Below, in pieces: positions 59,480 through 64,000 of a DNA stretch of 64,000 nucleotides; the stretch's first letter is position 1; every line of letters starts with the position of its first letter. Below the pieces are notes generated by a model. It was given only the letters and a program-made list of their open reading frames with translations, had not been told where the DNA came from and ran no database searches. Origin of the DNA: Casuarina equisetifolia (Eukaryota; Streptophyta; Magnoliopsida; Fagales; Casuarinaceae); the NCBI GenBank assembly GCA_028551475.1, contig CM052362.1:5393354-5457353 (forward strand), read 5' to 3'. The position numbers and the translations under genes are program-made.

Positions 59480-60430
59480 CATTTCTATTATCAATCCTAA
59501 TTTTGGTGGACTGGTATCCAATTTGATTGAACCTTGTATGTTGTATCAGAGATACAGGCTGATGATTAGAACTCATTGAAAAATCATATAATCAAAATGA
59601 AAATATTAATTTATTTGATCAACGCAATGTGCTTTTGTTCATATTAAGATTGCTAGAGTTAATTTTAACCACTTGCTAGAGAATAATGCAAAAGAACTTT
59701 AGCTAGATAATCAATGTTAATTTTGGTGGATTAGTGTCTAATTTGATTGAACCTTGCATGTTGTACTAAAGATACAAGTTGATAACTAAAACTCATTTGA
59801 TGATCATATAGTCATCATGAAAATATCTATTTGTCTAATCAACTTAGGGTGGTTATGTTCGTGTTAAGATCATAAAAGTTTATTTTAACTACTCATTAAT
59901 GAATATCATTGAAGAAATTTATCTAGATATCAAAGCTAATTTCAATTAATTGGTGCCTAATTTGATTGAACCTTGCATTTGATGTGCTAGAGATGCAAGT
60001 TGATAACTAGAATTTATTCCATGATTATATAGTGATCATGAAAATATCAACTTGTCTAGTTAGTGTAGTGTGCTTATGTTTATGTCAAGATCACTAGAGT
60101 TAAATATAACCACTCATTAAGAAATATTATAGAACTTTATCTAAACTATTAATGCTAATTTCAATGGGTTGGCCTTAGATATGAATGGACCTTGTATTTT
60201 GTACTAGAAATGTGGATTTATAAGTAGAACTTATTTCAAGATTATATGCTCATCATAAAATATCAATTTGTCTAAACACAATGTGTTTTTGTTCATGGCT
60301 AATCAACGGGTCCTTAAGGAATATTGTAAAACAACTTTACATAGATTTCCAACGCTAGTTTGGTGCCTTGGTGTCCAATCAATCGAACCTAGTACGCTGT
60401 ACTAGAGATGTGGATTGATGACTAAAAACT
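59480..60430 (+). repeat. Degenerate ~215-bp satellite array, copy 2
   Basis: Same landmarks as 31790-33290, about four to five units (GAACCTTGTATGTTGTATCA, AGATACAGGCTGATGATTAG, AAAATATCAATTTGTCTAA). As at 31.8 kb it lies directly upstream of a micro-exon gene promoter, so the two were duplicated together. Confidence 0.75.
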
Positions 60431-62678
60431 TATTTAACTATATTGTAGTCATCATTTTGGAACAAAGATTTGCTTCAAGCATATCTTGGACCTAAATTCA
60501 AAAGTGTCAGGGCACCAAGATCCCTTATCTAACGTCGAAGAGGCCATTTCTTTAATGAAGAGCCTGTCACCTAAAGGTAAAGATAAAGCTCCCTCTTACA
60601 TTTCAACAAAAAAAAAAAAAAGAAGATGAAGCTCCCTCGTGACTATACTCTTCAATGCTCCAACATAGATATATGCCTTGTGATATATTCCATAGGTTAC
60701 TGTCTTTTCAACAATGTCCCATATCCACTGGCAAGAACTGCCCCCTGCGGGACGAGCGAAATATCATATTCCAGCTACAGAAGAAGGTGCTTTTTTTTTT
60801 TTTTTTTGTGATAACTTAGAACTCCCACCAAAATTTTTTTGATGGCTTAAACTGAAGAACTGCGGCCCACCTCAAAATATGTAAGTCAGTAAAAAAATGC
60901 AATTTTGCTTAAACTAGTTAAAAATATAAGAAACACATTGGTGGTGGCAATTGGCGGAAAGAGAGTGGGACGAGTTATGAGTAGAAGTTATATAAATTTG
61001 AAATGTATAGAAGTTGCCAAAAACTAGGAGAGGAACGGTTTTTTAGACGTGTATAAAAATTCAAGGAGTGAATGAGAAAAGGTAGTTTGCGTAAAACAGA
61101 AACTTATGGAGGTATTTTTCTCCCTTTAATGAGAATAGAGGTTTTGTTTCTCTATGATAAAATATTGGTAGTTCTAATAAACCTTCAAATGAAACAAGTA
61201 TCTGTATTTACTCTTGTTTATGAAATATTTAATATATTTTAGTCTTTCGTTCCATATGTAATTTTATTATTTTGAAGCTAATTATGTTCCTAGGTAATAA
61301 CATAAAACTCCCGGATTCCAGGGAGTGTCAAGATCTTGTTCATACCCATAGCCAAGTGCTTGATTTCAAATCTTGTTTAATAGTAATATACAAATAAAGA
61401 GTAAATGATTAAGTAGATTTGAGTGTTGTCTCTGGAAAATGAAATTTTTTTAAGAAATTAAGAAAAGCTAGAGAGAGTTTGGAGATTGCCCGAATGAGGC
61501 CTATCGGCATCTAGTCTTTTGTAATTTCTTAATGAGGCAAAGGGAGGTAAGAGGAGATTCTAACCGAAATTTCCACTCCAAAAAGAGTGCATGCCTTGAA
61601 ACAATTAGGCATTCTCAACCGCCTAAAAAAAATTCAATTTCTATAATTATGAGATATGACTCAGTAGAAAAATTACTTCAATTTCTTGGCAAACAAACAA
61701 GATAAGTGATGCATCTTCTTGACTCTCTCCATTATCTCGTGAAATTGAGCTCGACACTTCTGAATTCCCCCCTGAGCCAACAACACCCCCCCCCCAAACA
61801 AAAACTTAAAAAAAAAGACCTAAATTAGTTATGTAATAAGCACATAGAAAATACTCGAGTTTTTACCCTTCAATTGTTCTTCATATGCTTTTATTGAACC
61901 TATTTGCTATAATTTACTAAACTTCTAAACCACATATTCATGTATCTAATGATTTTTTTGAGACATTTGTAAAGTTTAAAACTATTTAGTTGTCATCCCT
62001 CTAAATTAAGGAACACAAAAATTTATTCTATACTCATTTCTTATCAAGTAAAACCAAAAGAGTTTTTCATGCTTTATGATCAACTCTTGGACTACCCCAT
62101 TAAAGTAAAAAAAATCAACTTTTTAAGAAAATGACCAAAGCCAAAAAGTTGTTATTTGTATAAGATCCCTTCCAGAGCCATCTCATTCCTAAAGCCTCTC
62201 TATTCATGGTTAAATCTTTCCCACTCCACAGTTTGTTCTTTTTGGTCCTCTATGCTTTCTTTTGAATGAAGGCCTTGTTTAGGTTTCTAAGCTCAAGTCC
62301 TTTCTTTCTCTTAAATAGCCTAAACTCTAGCCTAAATTGAATAAAAAACAATGTAGTTCTGGACATTTTTCTAAAATTGAATCATTTCATTTACAAAGTA
62401 TGCACACTAGTATTACCAAGGAGGTGTTATTGGCACAAAATTTCAAGCTTAACATCAGAGGCACCATGACAATACAAATTTCATAATTATCCTAATTAGA
62501 TAATTATATTAATACCAAGTGAAAGTACACACTAGAGCCATGACGCTTGCAGTAGGAGGCGGGCAAGGTCCACATTCTCATGTTGAATGGTGCAAGGACC
62601 CCGCCCAGCCTCGCTCATAGGGCCACTGCATTTATTGAACTTTATATTCTATTCTAGTATTAATAATTACATTGATAA
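60410..62678 (+). repeat. Composite repeat block X, copy 2 (cut by gap)
   Basis: Collinear with 26940-29640 and ends at the N gap within the AATTATATTAATACCAAGTG...ATTGATA end segment. After the gap a copia element begins, so the next micro-exon gene copy expected here by analogy with 29640 could be hidden or displaced. Confidence 0.7.
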
Positions 62679-63178
62679 NNNNNNNNNNNNNNNNNNNNNN
62701 NNNNNNNNNNNNNNNNNNNNNNNNNNNNNNNNNNNNNNNNNNNNNNNNNNNNNNNNNNNNNNNNNNNNNNNNNNNNNNNNNNNNNNNNNNNNNNNNNNNN
62801 NNNNNNNNNNNNNNNNNNNNNNNNNNNNNNNNNNNNNNNNNNNNNNNNNNNNNNNNNNNNNNNNNNNNNNNNNNNNNNNNNNNNNNNNNNNNNNNNNNNN
62901 NNNNNNNNNNNNNNNNNNNNNNNNNNNNNNNNNNNNNNNNNNNNNNNNNNNNNNNNNNNNNNNNNNNNNNNNNNNNNNNNNNNNNNNNNNNNNNNNNNNN
63001 NNNNNNNNNNNNNNNNNNNNNNNNNNNNNNNNNNNNNNNNNNNNNNNNNNNNNNNNNNNNNNNNNNNNNNNNNNNNNNNNNNNNNNNNNNNNNNNNNNNN
63101 NNNNNNNNNNNNNNNNNNNNNNNNNNNNNNNNNNNNNNNNNNNNNNNNNNNNNNNNNNNNNNNNNNNNNNNNNNNNNN
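62679..63178. other. Assembly gap, 500 N
   Basis: Exactly 500 N, a placeholder length; the true size is unknown. Open frames reported across it would be artefacts. Confidence 0.99.
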
Positions 63179-63990
63179 CTAGCACCATAAGTTGAATTAT
63201 TTTGATGGTATTGATTTTTTTTTTTTTTCTGCTCTAGAGAAGGTTTCTCCTTGCTCACTCCTCCTATTGCTATAGTTATTTTGTGCACCTCTTCCTCCTT
63301 GTCTTCCTCCTTTTCATAACTATTTCTCCCTCTAGACCATGAGTTTCCTCCTCTATTTCTCCCTTAACTACTTTCTGCACTATCTTTCATCTCTAGCTTA
63401 CTTTGGAAAGCATGTTCTAGTTTTTGCTTCCTCTCCTTCTTTTGTCTTATCTTTAATCTTATATGCATGCAAGGTTCCTAAAACATCATCTAATGACAGC
63501 TTTGGATAGTCTTTGGATTCTTCTATGACAACCACAGTAAAATCAAAATCATCCACCAAAGTTCTCAACAATTTTTCAATCACCTTTCTTTCATCTACCT
63601 CTTTATCATATCTTTGCATTTCATTCACTACATCCTGAATTCTACACACATAGCTATCAATGGTTTCATTCTCTAACATTTCTAATAGCTCAAAATCACG
63701 TATAAGAGATTGAAGCTTTACCCGTTTTGATTTTGCCTCTCCTTGGAACATCTTTCTAAGGCTGTCCCATGTGGCTTTTGATGTAGTAGTGCAAAAATCT
63801 TCTTGAACAACTTGCTGTCCACGCCTTGCATGATCACAAGAAAGGCTTTCTGATCCTTTTGTCTATTCACCTCTAAGGTAGCTCTCCTGGCATCTAACAA
63901 GACTTCCTCAGCTCTCCTTGTTGTAGGTGCTTTATAACCTTCTTTAACAAATTTCAGCAAGCCATGAGAACCAAATATGATTCTCATTTA
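63179..63990 (-). mobile_element. Ty1/copia gag, frameshifted
   Basis: Minus strand: EEVLLDARRATLEVNRQK and AFLVIMQGVD, then after a shift near 63740, LQSLIRDFELLEMLENETID, RIQDVVNEMQRYDKEVDERK and SLDDVLGTLHAYKIKDKTK. This is the UBN2-type copia gag. Towards 63180 an Arg/Gly/Asn-rich stretch (nucleocapsid-like) continues in shifting frames into the gap. The breaks near 63740 and 63390 make it inactive. Protease, integrase and RT would lie in or beyond the gap. Confidence 0.85.
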
Positions 63991-64000
63991 CATGCTCTAA

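Noticed and set aside
62587..63288. Open frames spanning the N run
   Set aside because: They consist mostly of unknown residues across an assembly gap of arbitrary length.

Overview
The window is nuclear DNA from a flowering plant. It is AT-rich, genes have GT-AG introns, intergenic DNA carries LTR-retrotransposon relics, and there is one 500-N assembly gap (62679-63178). I cannot name the species. All similarity statements come from reading the sequence; no search was run.

Left part (1-19 kb): the 5' end of a leucine-rich-repeat protein gene leaves the window on the minus strand. It is followed by a plus-strand tandem array of three complete six-exon genes (3428-6770, 7924-12935, 13615-17263). 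These encode secreted cyclase-family proteins (kynurenine-formamidase-like fold, HxGTHxDxPxH motif). Splice phases and internal exon sizes are identical in all three, and each reconstructed frame closes exactly (270, 274 and 275 aa). Decayed cyclase pieces at 1.4, 38.4, 40.9 and 56.1-57.95 kb show that the family was once spread over most of the window.

Middle and right (19-62.7 kb): a mosaic of segmental duplications in both orientations. The main modules are (i) a 6-8 kb block present at 19.2-25.5 and 44.8-52.6 kb, carrying an unrecognised multi-exon gene (intact 389-aa model at 21100-24340, broken copy at 47.0-52.0 kb); (ii) inverted-repeat arms at 35.9-38.2 and 44.1-47.1 kb; (iii) a composite unit made of a small minus-strand gene starting Met-Gly-Asn-Gly-Gly, a degenerate ~215-bp satellite and a ~2.5-kb block, seen around 27-34 kb and 58-62.7 kb, with fragments at 35.2 and 54.5-55.4 kb. 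In the 29.7-31.7 kb copy of that small gene, tandem 330-bp repeats carry phase-symmetric micro-exons of 30-42 nt encoding proline-rich peptides. This is the least expected structure in the window.

Transposon relics are a copia RNase H piece (41.3-41.6 kb), a TRIM-like short LTR pair (42.3-42.65 kb), a Ty3/gypsy integrase piece (43.4-43.9 kb) and a copia gag beside the gap (63.2-64.0 kb). No tRNA, rRNA or CRISPR array was seen. The genes do not form an operon-like pathway; they are linked by duplication history. The cyclases probably act in the secretory path or apoplast; the other two families have no assigned function.
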